Source of the DNA: Zea mays
Lineage: Eukaryota; Streptophyta; Magnoliopsida; Poales; Poaceae
Reading direction: 5' to 3'
Length of the DNA: 64,000 nucleotides
Assembly: GCF_902167145.1 (NCBI RefSeq)
Contig: NC_050101.1
Coordinates: 176,076,428 to 176,140,427 of the forward strand
How positions within the stretch are numbered: position 1 is the first letter of the stretch; every line of letters begins with the position of its first letter. This document shows, piece after piece, positions 1 through 11,400 of the stretch. The notes under the pieces are model-generated. The model saw only the letters and a list, made by a program, of their open reading frames with translations, did not search any database and was not told the origin of the DNA. Both the position numbers and the translations under genes were made by a program.

Positions 1-119
1 TAGCTATATTGGCTCAATTCCAAGCAACCTTTACACTTACATTATGCAAACTAGTTCAATCATGCACTTCTATATTTGCTTTGGTTTGTGTTGGCATCAA
101 TCACCAAAAAGGGGGAGAT
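1..119 (+). mobile_element. 3' end of internal region of Sirevirus A, with polypurine tract
   Basis: This is non-coding sequence ending in a polypurine tract (AAAAAGGGGGAGAT, about 106-119) that directly abuts an LTR starting TGAAAGGG. The same arrangement is found at 54526-54541 before the 3' LTR of a clearly recognisable Sirevirus. The rest of element A lies left of the window. No coding sequence is visible here. Confidence 0.75.
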
Positions 120-1705
120 TGAAAGGGAATTAGGCTTACACCTAGTCCCTATTTATTTTTGGTGGTTGAATTGCCCAACACAAATCTTTGGACTAACTAG
201 TTTGCCCAAGTGTATAGATTATACAGGTATAAAAGGTTCACACTCAGCCAATAAAAAGACCAAGTTTTGGATTCAACAAAGGAGCAAAGGGGCAACCGAA
301 GGCACCCCTGGTCTGGCGCACCGGACTGTCCGGTGTGCCACCGGACATGTCCGGTGCACCAGGGGGACTCAGCCTTAAACTCTCCACCTTCGGGAATTCC
401 CAGAGGCGACTCGGCTATAATTCACCGGACTGTCCGGTGTACACCGGACAGTGTCCGGTGCGCCAAGGGAGATCGGCCTCGGGAACTCGCCAGCCTCGGG
501 AAACGCCAACGGCTCGTTCGCTAAAATTCACCGGACTGTCCGGTGTACACCGGACTGTCCGGTGTGCCAGCGGAGCAACGGTCATCTGCGCGCAACGGTC
601 GACTCTGCAAAGTGTACAGTTGAATTCAGAGTGTCAGAGCAGAAGTCAGAGGGGCACCGGACTGTCCGGTGCTGCACCGGACTGTCCGGTGCCACATGAG
701 GACAAAGCCTCCAACGGTCGACCTGCTCCAATCTCAACGGCTAGGATGACGTGGCTGGCGCACCGGACATGTCCGGTGCGCCCATCGCCAGCAGCTTCTC
801 CAACGGCTACAAAATTGGATGGTGGCTATAAATACCACCCCAACCGGCCACTTCAAGGAGTGGGAGTCCAAGCAACATTCCAAGTCATCTAGTTGACATA
901 CTCAAGCCCTCCCAACCACATATATTCATTGATCCATCCTATACACAAGATTTAGTCCACTACAACCAACACAAGTGCCACAAAAGAGAGAGCAAGCAAT
1001 TGAGAGCTCCTTCATTGAGTTTAGCACTAGCGCCTTGTGAGATTCATTAAGAGATAGTGTGAGCTACATCTTTGTGTTCATTTGCGCGTGGAGTTTTGAC
1101 TCCCATTCAAACTTCCTCCAAAGTGTTGGAGGCTTGTAAAAGCTAGCAAGAGACACCAAAGAGTGTGGTGATCCTTGTGGGATCGAGAGTGATCCTTGAG
1201 AAGAAGAAGAGCTCGCCGATCCTTGTGTGATCGGGAGAGAGGGAAAGGGTTGAAAAAGACCCGTCCTTAAGTGGACTCCTCAACGGGGACTAGGCCTTCG
1301 AGGGCCGAACCTCGGTAAAACAAATCACCCGTGTTCATTGTGCTTTTGCTTGTGATTTGTTTGCTTTCCCTTACTCTAAGTTCTCTTGCACTATTCTTTG
1401 CTCATATCATTTGGTGTTGCTTCAAGTTAAACTCTCATTTAAGTGAAGCAACACTCCGCAAGAAAGAACTTGAGTTAGTGCTCTTTTCATCTAAGCTTTC
1501 TTGCTTTATTATCATAGACTTATTAGTTGTATTGATTTATCACTTCCACATTATTTGAAAGCTATACTCTTTACTAGCAAGAACTTAGTTTTTATACTCC
1601 GATAATTGTTCATCTTGTTCTAACCACTAATCAAAGGATCTAGTTGGGGGATAAAGTTTTGATTTCCAGGTTTCGCCTATCCACCCCCCCTCTAGGCGAC
1701 TATCA
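120..1705 (+). repeat. 3' LTR of Sirevirus A (Ji/Opie-like Copia)
   Basis: The LTR runs from TGAAAGGGAATTAGG to GGCGACTATCA, 1586 bp. Its U3 part (about 315-790) carries several CACCGGAC(T/A)GTCCGGTG palindromes, a hallmark of maize Sireviruses. A TATA-like GGCTATAAATACC follows at about 822-835. The rest resembles the R/U5 region of the LTR at 5016-6430 but is clearly diverged from it. Small ORFs here are palindrome-derived and not genes. Confidence 0.85.
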
Positions 1706-2151
1706 TCTAGTGATTAGAGAGAGAGAGATTTGCTTGTGTTCTTTCGAGCTCTTGCGCTTGGATTGCTTTCTTCTTTCTTGATTCTTTCATTGCGATCAAA
1801 CTCACTTGTAATTGAGGCAAGAGACACCAAATTTGTGGTGGTCCTTGTGGGAACTTTGTGTTCCAAGTGATTTGAGAAAGAGAAGCTCACTCGGTCCGAG
1901 GGACCGTTTGAGAGAGGGTAAGGGTTGAAAGAGACCCGACCTTTGTGGCCTCCTCAACGGGGAGTAGGTTTGAGAGAACCGAACCTCGGTAAAACAAATC
2001 CGCGTGTCTCACTTCATTATTCGCTTGCGATTTGTTTTGCACCCTCTCTCGTGGACTCTATTATATTTCTAACGCTAACCCGGCTTGTAGTTGTGATTAT
2101 TTTTGAGAATTTTAGTTTCGCCCTATTCACCCCACCTCTAGGCGACTTTCA
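1706..2151 (+). repeat. 3' part of a Sirevirus LTR (element B')
   Basis: This 446-bp piece is closely similar to the reverse complement of 5016-5463, the terminal part of the element-B LTR, and ends at a precise LTR terminus (GGCGACTTTCA). Its left edge abuts the LTR of element A. The simplest reading is that A inserted in the 3' LTR of a forward element B', and that B' had itself inserted in the pol gene of reverse element B. The 5' parts of B' and A are outside the window. Confidence 0.7.
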
Positions 2152-2262
2152 GTTGGGGATGTTGGTTTTTCTCGTAGGAGGAGAACATCTTCTTCTCCCC
2201 TATCATGTGGTTTGTGCACCCGCTGTCGATGATCCAACTTGAGCCCCCGGATGCATAAACCT
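2152..2262 (-). pseudogene. Start of Copia pol (aspartic protease N-terminus), truncated
   Basis: After the gag stop, the minus strand has a pyrimidine-rich stretch ending TTTTGTAG and then an open frame with the retropepsin signature DSGCTNHM. About 37 codons remain before the frame runs into the LTR terminus at 2151. The same start, after a similar pyrimidine tract plus AG, is seen in Sirevirus I at about 27237. The fragment cannot encode an active protease on its own. Confidence 0.75.
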
Positions 2263-2273
2263 ACAAAACAAGT

Positions 2274-4967
2274 TTAGTTCTTGACTTTAGGTACCCAAAC
2301 GGTTTTGGGTCCTTTGGCATTAGAAACAAGAACTTTGGGTACCCAAACACAAGTCTTGGAGCCCTTGTGTTTGCCCCCAACAAACTTGGCAACTACCTTG
2401 CCGGATTTGTTAGTCAAAACATAGGATGCATCAAAAGTTTTGAATGAAATGTCATGATCATTTGATGCATTAGGAGTTTTCCTTTTAGGCAACTTGGCAT
2501 GGGTTGGTTGCCTAGAGCTAGATGTCTCACCCTTATATATAAAAGCATGATTAGGGCCAGAGTGAGACTTCCTAGAATGAGTTCTCCTAATTTTGCTCTC
2601 GGGATAACCGGTAGGGTATAAAATGTAACCCTCGTTATCCTGAGGCATGGGAGCCTTGTCCTTAACAAAATTAGACAATCTTTTGGGAGGGGCACTAAGT
2701 TTGACATTGTCTCCCCTTTTATAGCCAATGCCATCCTTGATGCCAGGGCGTCTCCCATTATAGAGCATACTTCTAGCAAATTTAAACTTTTCATTTTCTA
2801 AGTTATGCTCGGCAATTTTAGCATCTAATTTTGCTATATGATCATTTTGTTGTTTAATTAAAGCCATGTGATCATGAATAGCATCAATATCAATATCTCT
2901 ACATCTAGCACAAATAGACACATGCTCAATAGTAGATGTAGAGGGTTTGCAAGAATTAAGTTCAACAATCTTAGCACGCAAAATATCATTGTTATCTCTA
3001 AGATTGGAAATTGTAACATTGCAAACATCTAATTCTTTAGCCTTAGCAAACAATTTCTCATTCTCATCTCTAATGCTAGCAAGAGAAATATTCAACTCAT
3101 CAATCCTAGCAAGTAAATCAACATTATCATCTCTAGGATTGGAAGTTGAAACATTACAAACATGAGAATCAACCTTAGCAATTAATTTAGCATTTTCATT
3201 TCTAAGGTTGGCAATAGTGTCATGGCAAGCGCTTAGCTCACTAGATAGTTTTTGACATTTTTCTATTTCTAGAGCATAAGCATTTTTAACCTTAACATGT
3301 TTCTTATTTTCCTTAATTAGGAAGTCCTCTTGGGAATCCAAAAGGTCATCCTTTTCATGAATGGCACTAATTAATTCATTTAATTTTTCCTTTTGTTCCA
3401 TGTTAAGGTTGGCAAAAAGGGTACGTAAGTTATCCTCCTCATCACTAGCATTTTCATCACTAGAAGACTCATATTTAGTGGAGGATTTAGATTTAACCTT
3501 CTTCCTTTTGCCGTCCTTTGCCATGAGGCACTTGTGGCCGATGTTGGGGAAGAGGAGTCCCTTGGTGACGGTGATGTTGGCGGCGTCCTCGTCGTCGGAG
3601 GAGTCGGTGGAGCTCTCGTCGGAGTTCCACTCGTGGCACACGTGGGCATCGCCGCCCTTCTTCTTGTGGTACCTCTTCTTTTCTCTCCTCTTGCCCTTGT
3701 CGTTATCCCTGTCACTATCACTTGATAATGAACATTTAGCAATAAAGTGACCGGGCTTACCACACTTGTAGCAAACCTTCTTGGAATGGGATTTGTAATC
3801 CTTCCCCTTCCGTTGCTTGAGGATTTAGCGAAAGCTTTTGATGATTAAAGCCATCTCCTCATTGTCGAGCTTGGAGGCGTCAATTGGTTGTCTACTCGGT
3901 GTAGACTCCTCCTTCTTCTCCTCCGTCGCCTTAAATGCCACCGGTTGTGCTTCGGACGTGGAGGGTTTATCAAGCTCGTTGATCTTCTTTGAGCCTTTAA
4001 TCATACATTCAAAGCTCACAAAATTCCCGATTACTTCCTCGGGAGTCATTAGTGTATATCTTGGGTTACCACGAATTAATTGTACTTGAGTAGGGTTAAG
4101 GAAAATGAGTGATCTCAAAATAACCTTAACCACCTCGTGGTCATCCCATTTCTTGCTCCCGAGGTTGCGCACTTGGTTCACCAAGGTTTTGAGCCGGTTG
4201 TACATATCTTGTGGCTCCTCCCCTTGGCGAAGACGGAAGCGACCAAGCTCCCCCTCGATCGTTTCCCGCTTGGTGATCTTGGTGAGTTCATCACCTTCGT
4301 GCACGGTCTTGAGTAAGTCCCAAATCTCCTTTGCATTCTTCAATCCTTGCACATTGTTATATTCCTCTCTACTTAGAGAGGCGAGGAGAATGGTTGTGGC
4401 TTGGGAGTTGAAGTGCTCGATTTGGGCCACTTCATCCACATCATAGTCGTCATCCCCTACAGATGGTACCTGTGCACCAAACTCGACAACATCCCATATA
4501 CTTTTGTGGAGTGAGGTTAGATGAAATCGCATTAAATCACTCCACCTAGCATAGTCTTCACCATCAAACGTTGGTGGTTTGCCTAATGGGACGGAAAGCA
4601 AAGGTGCATGTTTAGAAACGCGAGGGTAGCGTAAGGGGATCTTACTATACTTCTTACGCTCTTGGCGCTTAGAAGTGACGGACGCCGCGTCGGAGCCGGA
4701 GGTGGATGTCGATGAAGAATCGGTCTCGTAGTAGACCACCTTCCTCATCCTCTTTTTCTTGTCCCCACTCCGATGCGGCTTGTGGGAAGAGGATTTTTCC
4801 TTCTTCTCTTTGTGGTGTGAAGAAGAAGATCTTTTCTCCTTCCGTTTGGAGGAGTCCTTCTTATTCTCCTTCCTCTTGGTGCGGGACTCTTCCGATGAAG
4901 TGCTCCCGTGGCTCGTAGTGGGCTTGTCGCCGGTCTCCATCTCCCTCTTGGTGTGATCTCCCGACAT
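2274..4967 (-). pseudogene. gag: Sirevirus B gag polyprotein with one in-frame stop
   Basis: This encodes the capsid/nucleocapsid precursor of a Copia retrotransposon. From the ATG at 4967 the frame shows a Ser/Lys/Glu-rich N-terminus, the GKPPTFDGEDYARW segment typical of Copia gag (DUF4219/UBN2 type) and the conserved GELGRFRLRQGEEP region. A zinc knuckle CYKCGKPGHFIAKC lies at about 3788-3747. A long coiled-coil and basic C-terminus ends in WVPKVKN. A single TAA at 3825-3827, just upstream of the knuckle, interrupts an otherwise open frame of about 897 codons. Comparable gags are open at this point, so a C-to-T change in a glutamine codon is likely (inference). The long C-terminal coiled coil is typical of Sirevirus gag. 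Confidence 0.88.
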
Positions 4968-5000
4968 CACTTCGAGCGGTTAGGCTCTAATGAAGCATCG

Positions 5001-5013
5001 GGCTCTGATACCA
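5001..5013 (-). other. Primer-binding site of Sirevirus B
   Basis: On the minus strand this reads TGGTATCAGAGCC, complementary to the 3' end of plant initiator-Met tRNA, two bases after the LTR end. It fixes the reverse orientation of element B. Confidence 0.85.
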
Positions 5014-5015
5014 AT

Positions 5016-6430
5016 TGAAAGTCGCCTAGAGGGGGGGTGAATAGGGCGAAACTGAAATTTACAAAATTAATCACAACTACAAGCCGGGTTAGCGTTAGAA
5101 ATAATAATGAGTCCGAGAGAGAGGGTGCAAAACAAATCGCAAGCGAATGAAGAGTGTGACACGCGGATTTGTTTTACCGAGGTTCGGTTCTTGCAAACCT
5201 ACTCCCCGTTGAGGAGGTCACAAAGACCGGGTCTCTTTCAACCCTTTCCCTCTCTCAAACGGTCCCTCGGACCGAGTGAGCTTTATCTTCTCAAATGCTT
5301 GGAACACAAAGTTCCCACAAGGACCACCACAAGATTGGTGTCTCTTGCCTCAATTACAAGTGAGTTTGATCGCAATGAAGAATCAAAGAAGGAAGAAAGC
5401 AATCCAAGCGCAAGAGCTCGAAAGAACACAAGCAAATCTCTCTCACTAATCACTAGGGCGTTGTGTGGAGTTTGGAGAGGATTTGATCACTTTGGTGTGT
5501 CTAGAATTGAATGCTAGAGCTCTTGTAAGTAGTTGAAGTGGGAAAACTTGGATGCCTTGAATGTGGGGTGGTTGGGGGTATTTATAGCCCCAACCACCAA
5601 ACTAGCCGTTTGGTGGAAGCTGTCTGTCGTATGGTGCACCGGACAGTCCGGTGCACACCGGACATGTCCGGTGCGCCAGCCACGTCACCAAAGCCGTTGG
5701 GTTCCGACCGTTGGAGCTCTGTCTTCTGGGCCCGCTTGGATGTCCGGTGGCGCACCGGACATGTACTGTAGAGTGTCCGGTGCGCCAGTATGGGTGTTCC
5801 TGACTTCTGCGTCCGCTGGCGCGCAATAAATGCGCTGCAGGTAGCCGTTGGCGCCGTCGTAGCCATTGCCCCGCAGTTACACCGGACAGTCCGGTGTACA
5901 CCGGACATGTCCGGTGAATTATAGCAGAGCAGCCGTTGCAGTTTCCCGAAGCTAGCGAGTTCCTGAGGCCGCTCTTCTTTGGAGCACCGGACACTGTCCG
6001 GTGTACACCGGACAGTCCGGTGAATTATAGTGGAATTGCCTCTGGATTTTCCCGAAGACGACGAGTTTGCACTGGAGTCCTCTGGTGCACCGGACACTGT
6101 CCGGTGTACACCGGACAGTCCGGTGAATTATAGCGCGCCGGCTCCGAGAATTCCCGAAGGTGAAGAGTTTGAAGTCGACCTTCCCTGGTGCACCGGACAC
6201 TGTCTGGTGGTGCACCGGACAATCCGGTGCACCAGTCCAGGGTGCCTTCGGTTGGTCCTTGCTCCTTTGTTTGAACCCTTTCTCTTGATTTTTTTATTGG
6301 CTTATGGTGAACCTTTGGTACCTGTAGAACTTATAAACTTGGGCAAACTAGTTAGTCCAATTATTTGTGTTAGGCAATTCAACCACCAAAATTAGTTATA
6401 GGAAATAGGTGTAAGCCTAATTCCCTTTCA
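5016..6430 (-). repeat. 5' LTR of Sirevirus B
   Basis: The LTR is 1415 bp, bounded by TGAAAG and CTTTCA on the plus strand. On the minus strand U3 comes first (6430 to about 5600) with many CACCGGAC(A/T)GTCCGGTG palindromes (about 5637-6232), then a TATA-like GGCTATAAATACC (about 5578-5590), then R/U5. ORFs across the palindromes on both strands repeat the same short peptides and are not genes. Confidence 0.88.
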
Positions 6431-7398
6431 GAGACTGTATGGTCAATCACTCAATCTGAACTCGTACGGTCCAAACCCTAGGGTATGAAGGCTAGGGAGC
6501 ACCGGGAGGATAAGGAGGGGGAATGTTTTGTCTAGTTTGGGCATGGTGGTGGCCTGACTCCTTCCGGTATAACCGCTACGGTAAGGACGTGCGAGGAAAG
6601 AAAGAGATTCGGTTTCGGATGTCACTAGCTATGAGATCGCAGAGCCGGACTAGTGGGTAAAGTGTACACCTCTGCGCAGAGTTTAAAAACCTATTCGAAT
6701 AGTCCGTGTCCACTGGTATGGACGAGTCTGGTGTGGTATGAAAATTAGTGTTTTGTTTTCAAAAAAGGTGAGTTTGAGAAAAGTGGTTTTTAAAAGGTCC
6801 GGCGGTTGAGCCGTGAGGTATGGTGGACGGGAAGTCCAGTAGCTGTTTTTGAAAATGAAAACCAGTGGGAAACTACTGAGATACCTGGATGGTTTAGTCC
6901 AGGGGATTTTATTCTATATTGAAAAACTTCCTGCTCCTTTGGGAGAGGATGCGTTTTGCAAAATACAAAATGTTTTACAAAACAACCCTGTATAAAATAT
7001 TGCTGTTTCTGCAAAATATTCTGAGCTCCACATATTCCATGCATTATATCTGATTTCCCCATTCCGCGGGTGAAGGTGGGCTGCTGAGTACGTTTGTACT
7101 CACCCTTGCTTATTTGTTGTTTTTCAGAAAAAGGAGATCGGGTAAGAGTTACGGCTGTTCCCAACCTTGCCTGTGGCTGTTGGACCGCTGATTTTTTTCG
7201 CTGCATATATCGGGTTGCTTCAGCCCCACTCTGATGATATGTCCCGAGTTGTGGACCAACTTTTAAAGTTGATCGCTACCTTTATAGGTTTGTCTCGTTT
7301 AAGCAGATCTAGAATCATCTGTTGTATAAATGTGTTTACTATCCTCCTGAGACTAGTAATTGTATCACATTTAAGTCCCAAATGACTGGGGCGCTACA
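6431..7398 (+). repeat. 3' part of a long Ty3/gypsy-type LTR, interrupted by Sirevirus B
   Basis: This 968-bp stretch is closely similar to 36406-37376 and 49404-50374, the last kilobase of the two LTRs of the level-4 element. It ends GGGGCGCTACA where they end GGGACGCTTCA. It is more diverged than those two are from each other, so it is an older insertion of the same family. No primer-binding site follows, so it is a 3' LTR or solo LTR. Confidence 0.8.
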
Positions 7399-7399
7399 A

Positions 7400-7502
7400 C
7401 GGCCTAGCCCGGTTTTCTAACCGTGCCTGGCAAGCCCAAAATGGGCCGGACTTCATCGGGCCCGGGCTGGGCTGGGTCGGGCCGCCCGTTTGGCCATCTC
7501 TA
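7400..7502. mobile_element. Right end of a hAT-like MITE
   Basis: This GC-rich sequence ends GGCCATCTCTA, the mirror image of the TAGAGATGGC start of grass hAT MITEs. The complete relative at 10057-10695 has TAGAGATGGCAATGGG ends. Only this end is in the window. The other half was probably separated by the gypsy-type LTR insertion. Confidence 0.55.
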
Positions 7503-8406
7503 GTCTCTACTTGCATCCTTTGATTCATCAATTTGGCACACCACATCATTTGGCTTAAGCAAATCTGGTTTTCGATGTGTCAGCCAATTTCTAGCATTCG
7601 TTTTCCTGATTTTGAAACTTGCGAGGACCTAAATGATACAACATGTAATTCCCGTCTACTCCGTTGTGCTACGGAGGCAGTAACAGAGAAGGGCAGCAGA
7701 ACGGCACCTGCCACTGCTTGCCCATGTCATCCTTGCTTGACAAACTGGAAGAAGGATCAAATCACAGCGTACTTTTCATCTACTACAGCTACTCCTAGGA
7801 GCCATCAGCACTGTAGCTAGGCATGTCCATGTTCCCATCCATCAGTACCCCTCTTCAATTTCGCCCCTACCATGCAAGCAAGATCCAGCCCTGCTCCCGG
7901 CCTCCCCCTACCACCCTGCCTTCACCAGTCATCATCCCTCCGTTTTCTACGCTAGCTCGCACAATTCCAAGGGATCTAGCAAAACAAAAGGAAGGAGGTG
8001 GGAGTGGTGCATTAATAGCGATACTTTTAAAAAAAACGGAGGGAGTATCGTAGTAGGTGAGAAAGCCATCTATAACTATAAGCATGCAGCCGGGAAGAGA
8101 GGAGAAGAAGAGCCATAGCGAAATCCATAGGGTTCTTCGTCCCCTCCCCGATTCCCACACTGTTCCTCTACAGGCTACAGGAGCAGCAACAGCTAGCTGT
8201 GGAGACGCAACACACCCCCTTTGCCCTGGCCGACCGATCGATCGATCTGCTCTCCTTGCCCCCTCTCACCCCATCTCACCAGCAGTGACGCACCCATCAT
8301 CATCGATCGAGCACAGACGAGACGACCACCCCAGCTGTCTTGCCCAAGGCAACAAGGGAAGAAGGCAGCAACCCGTCGATAAAAGCGCACGTCGGAGCAG
8401 CAGCAT
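7503..8406. other. 5' flank and leader region of the WOX9 gene
   Basis: There is no convincing ORF. The stretch holds CT-rich and GATC-repeat segments, a Stowaway-like end ACGGAGGGAGTA at about 8036-8048, and a weak TATA-like CTATAACTATAAG at about 8070. The last 300 bases are pyrimidine- and CA-rich, as expected of a grass 5' leader. The transcription start cannot be placed from sequence alone. Confidence 0.45.
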
Positions 8407-11400
8407 ATGGCGTCCTCGAACAGGCACTGGCCGAGCATGTACAGGTCCAGTCTCGCCTGCAACTTCCAGCAGCCGCAGCCGCAGCCTGACATGAACAACG
8501 GCGGCAAGTCCTCACTCATGTCCTCAAGTATGCTCTGCATGTCTCTTTAGTCTTATCTACAACTACAAGCATGTTGCACCGCCTTTACCTGCATGTTACT
8601 GTTTCTCGCTGCATGCTCGATCACCGGCAAGCTAGCATATACTACGTCGCTAGCTAGGGTTTGGTTTCTTGGAGCCTGGTTATTGCCGCCCTAGATCCGC
8701 TGAGATGTGTGCTTACTTCGTCCCAGGGTGCGAGGAGAACGGCGGAAGGAACCCGGAGCCGAGGCCGCGGTGGAACCCGCGGCCGGAGCAGATCAGGATC
8801 CTGGAAGGGATCTTCAACTCCGGCATGGTGAACCCGCCGCGCGACGAGATCCGCCGCATCCGCCTCCAACTGCAGGAGTACGGGCCCGTCGGCGACGCCA
8901 ACGTCTTCTACTGGTTCCAGAACCGCAAGTCCCGCACCAAGCACAAGCTGCGCGCCGCGGGGCAGCTGCAGCCGTCGGGCTCGGGCCGCTCCGCCCTGCA
9001 GGCGCGCGCGTGCGCCCCGGCGCCCGTGACGCCTCCCAGGAACCTGCAGCTCGCGGCCGCTGCTCCCGTGGCGCCGCCCACGTCCTCGTCCTCGTCGTCC
9101 TCCGACCGGTCCTCGGGGTCATCATCGAGCAAGTCGGTGACCGTGACCCCGACGACCGCCGTCGCGCTTGCTTCTCCCGCAGGCGCCGCGCCGGCTGCTG
9201 TCTTCCGCCAGCAGGGCGTGATGCCGACGACGGCCATGGACCTGCTTACGCCGCTGCCGTCGTCGTCGGCCGCTCTGGCCGCGCGCCAGCTCTACTATCA
9301 GTACCACAGCCAGATCATGGCGCCTGCCGCGCCGCCGATGCCCGATACGGTGATCGCCTCTCCGGAGCAGTTCCTTCCGCAGTGGCAGCAGGGCGGACAG
9401 CAGCATTATTACCTGCCGGCCACCGAGCTCGGTGGCGTCCTCGACGGCCACTCCCACCACACACACGAGCCCCCGGCGGCCATACACCGGCCCGTCTCGC
9501 TCTCACCCAGCGTGCTCTTTGGCCTGTGCAACGAAGCTCTAAGGCAAGACTACTGCGCCGACATCAGCGTCGTCCCCACCAAGGGACTCGGCCATGGCCA
9601 CCAGTTCTGGAACAGCACCACCTGCGGCTCTGATATGGGCAATAGCAATAGCAAGATCGACGCCGTGAGCGCCGTGATCAGGGACGACGAGAAGTCCAGG
9701 CTGGGGTTACTCCACTACTACGGCTTGGCGGGCGCGACGACGACCGCTGCTGCGGCTGTCGCTCCGGCCCCTCTCGCTGCAGATGCCGCCGCCGGTACGG
9801 CCACGCTGCTTCCAAGCTCTGCGGCGAGCGACCAGTTGCAAGGTGCGTGAGAGTAATTAGCTTTGATCATATGCAGGCACGTACGTTTCATTCTTGTCTC
9901 TAGGCCTCTAGCTAGCTTTCTTCGTTCCCACAAGCATGGTTCTTTGTTCGTGCAAAAGCTTGTGTTGTAATGGCATGCATGCGCATAGAATGCCGGCCTG
10001 GCCGGGCCTAGCTCCTCCACGTTCTGCCGTGCCTGCACTACTGCACGCATCGTCCTTAGAGATGGCAATGGGTACCCGCGACCCGATACCCGATGGGTAT
10101 TTACTCCATTAGGGTATGTATGTGGGCTAAATATTCTACCCGTGGGTCTGTTATTGGGCAAAAATCTCCACCCAATGGGTAAACGGGTATTAGAACATTC
10201 CGGCTTCACTCATACCCGTTAACCCGCGGGTATAAAATACCTAATATAAACTTAAACCAAGCATGAACTTTGACTTTAGTCATCCATCTTTTTTACTATT
10301 TAACAAACTTTTAGGCCATAATGTCATAGAAGACTTAACGACAATTTAATGACCATGTAATAAAACATGTAATGTGCTATGTAGTATTATCCTAGTGTTA
10401 CTACTTTATCCAGTTATCTTTGTTGTGTTGAATGGATGGTTAAATGATGCTAGAAATTTTGTAATGGTATTTAGATGGATATACTTGACATTTGTATCAT
10501 ATAATATTTTGATAGATGTTTAGCTTTTGTGAGTACGGGTGACCCGATGGGTGACCCATACCCACATGAGTATGGGTATGGGGGTAAATCCATACCCGCC
10601 AGCGTATATGGGTGATCCGATGGGATTATTTTTGTGTCGTGGGTATGAATATGGGGTAGTAATAACCGGTGGGTATTTACCCATTGCCATCTCTAATCGT
10701 CCTCGTGCCTGGCCTGCGCTGTCTCGATCTGCTTGCAAGCTTGGCTGTAGTGAGCTCGGCAAAGGGGAGGACATGCCACTTCGATGATAGATAAGGCCGG
10801 ATCCATGGCTCCAAATTTTCCTGCGACCACATCGGATGCCAATGCCAATGTACGCATGCATACGGTGCTGCATGGTGTGTGTTCGCAGGCAATGAGACAA
10901 GGTTAGGCATGCATGCATGTAAAATCCACTGTGCATGCACCGATCTTGTCACGCTGTGTGCGCACCCCCAGCTGTTGACGTATAGCTCGCTGGAGATGGA
11001 CATTTCCATGACAAGGTTACACTTTCACCTGTTGAAACCCTACAATCTCCTTCACATATACTTCTTGCTCTCAAACAAGCCCGCAACTTGTCCGATAGGA
11101 GCAGTAGAGAGGTTGAAAGAACCAAAAGTTGGGAAAGCAGTAGAGGCTCTTGGGAGAGTACGGTACGTGCAATGCCGTACAGTACTAGAGTCACTAACTG
11201 AATCCGGCTCTTTGCCGAGTGCGGCAAAGCTGCTGATTCCGGTAATGAATGTACATATACACGCAGTACTAATACACACATGTCGACGAAGAAGTCTGTA
11301 CGTAGTAAACACGTTGGCTGTTTCAAGGTTTGAGCATAAGAATCCAAGAGAGAATTTTGTGGCATTACTAACTGCAAACTAATCTGCATGTTGATTGTTT

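Larger units (their letters stand above)
2152..6430 (-). mobile_element. Sirevirus B, 5' half (5' LTR, PBS, gag, start of pol), reverse orientation
   Basis: Read on the minus strand, the order is LTR (6430-5016), primer-binding site (5013-5001), gag (4967-2274) and the first codons of pol (about 2262-2152), where the element is cut by an LTR terminus of opposite orientation. The remaining pol, 3' LTR and left flank are outside the window. The right flank starts GAGAC inside a gypsy-type LTR, so GAGAC is the expected target duplication. Confidence 0.8.

Noticed and set aside
267..892. Overlapping ORFs in several frames with recurring HRTVRC/TGLSGAP/PDCPV peptides (also at 5533-6395, 23774-24316, 39550-40059, 44582-45110, 54779-55321)
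   Set aside because: They are translations of CACCGGACTGTCCGGTG palindromes in LTRs, open in many frames because the repeat lacks stops. There is no gene signal.
7641..8050. Possible complete Stowaway MITE in the WOX9 promoter
   Set aside because: Only one end (ACGGAGGGAGTA near 8040) is convincing, and no matching left end or TA pair was found.
8707..9633. 308-residue ORF overlapping WOX9 exon 2 in another frame
   Set aside because: It is a shadow ORF caused by high GC at third positions. The homeodomain is in the other frame.
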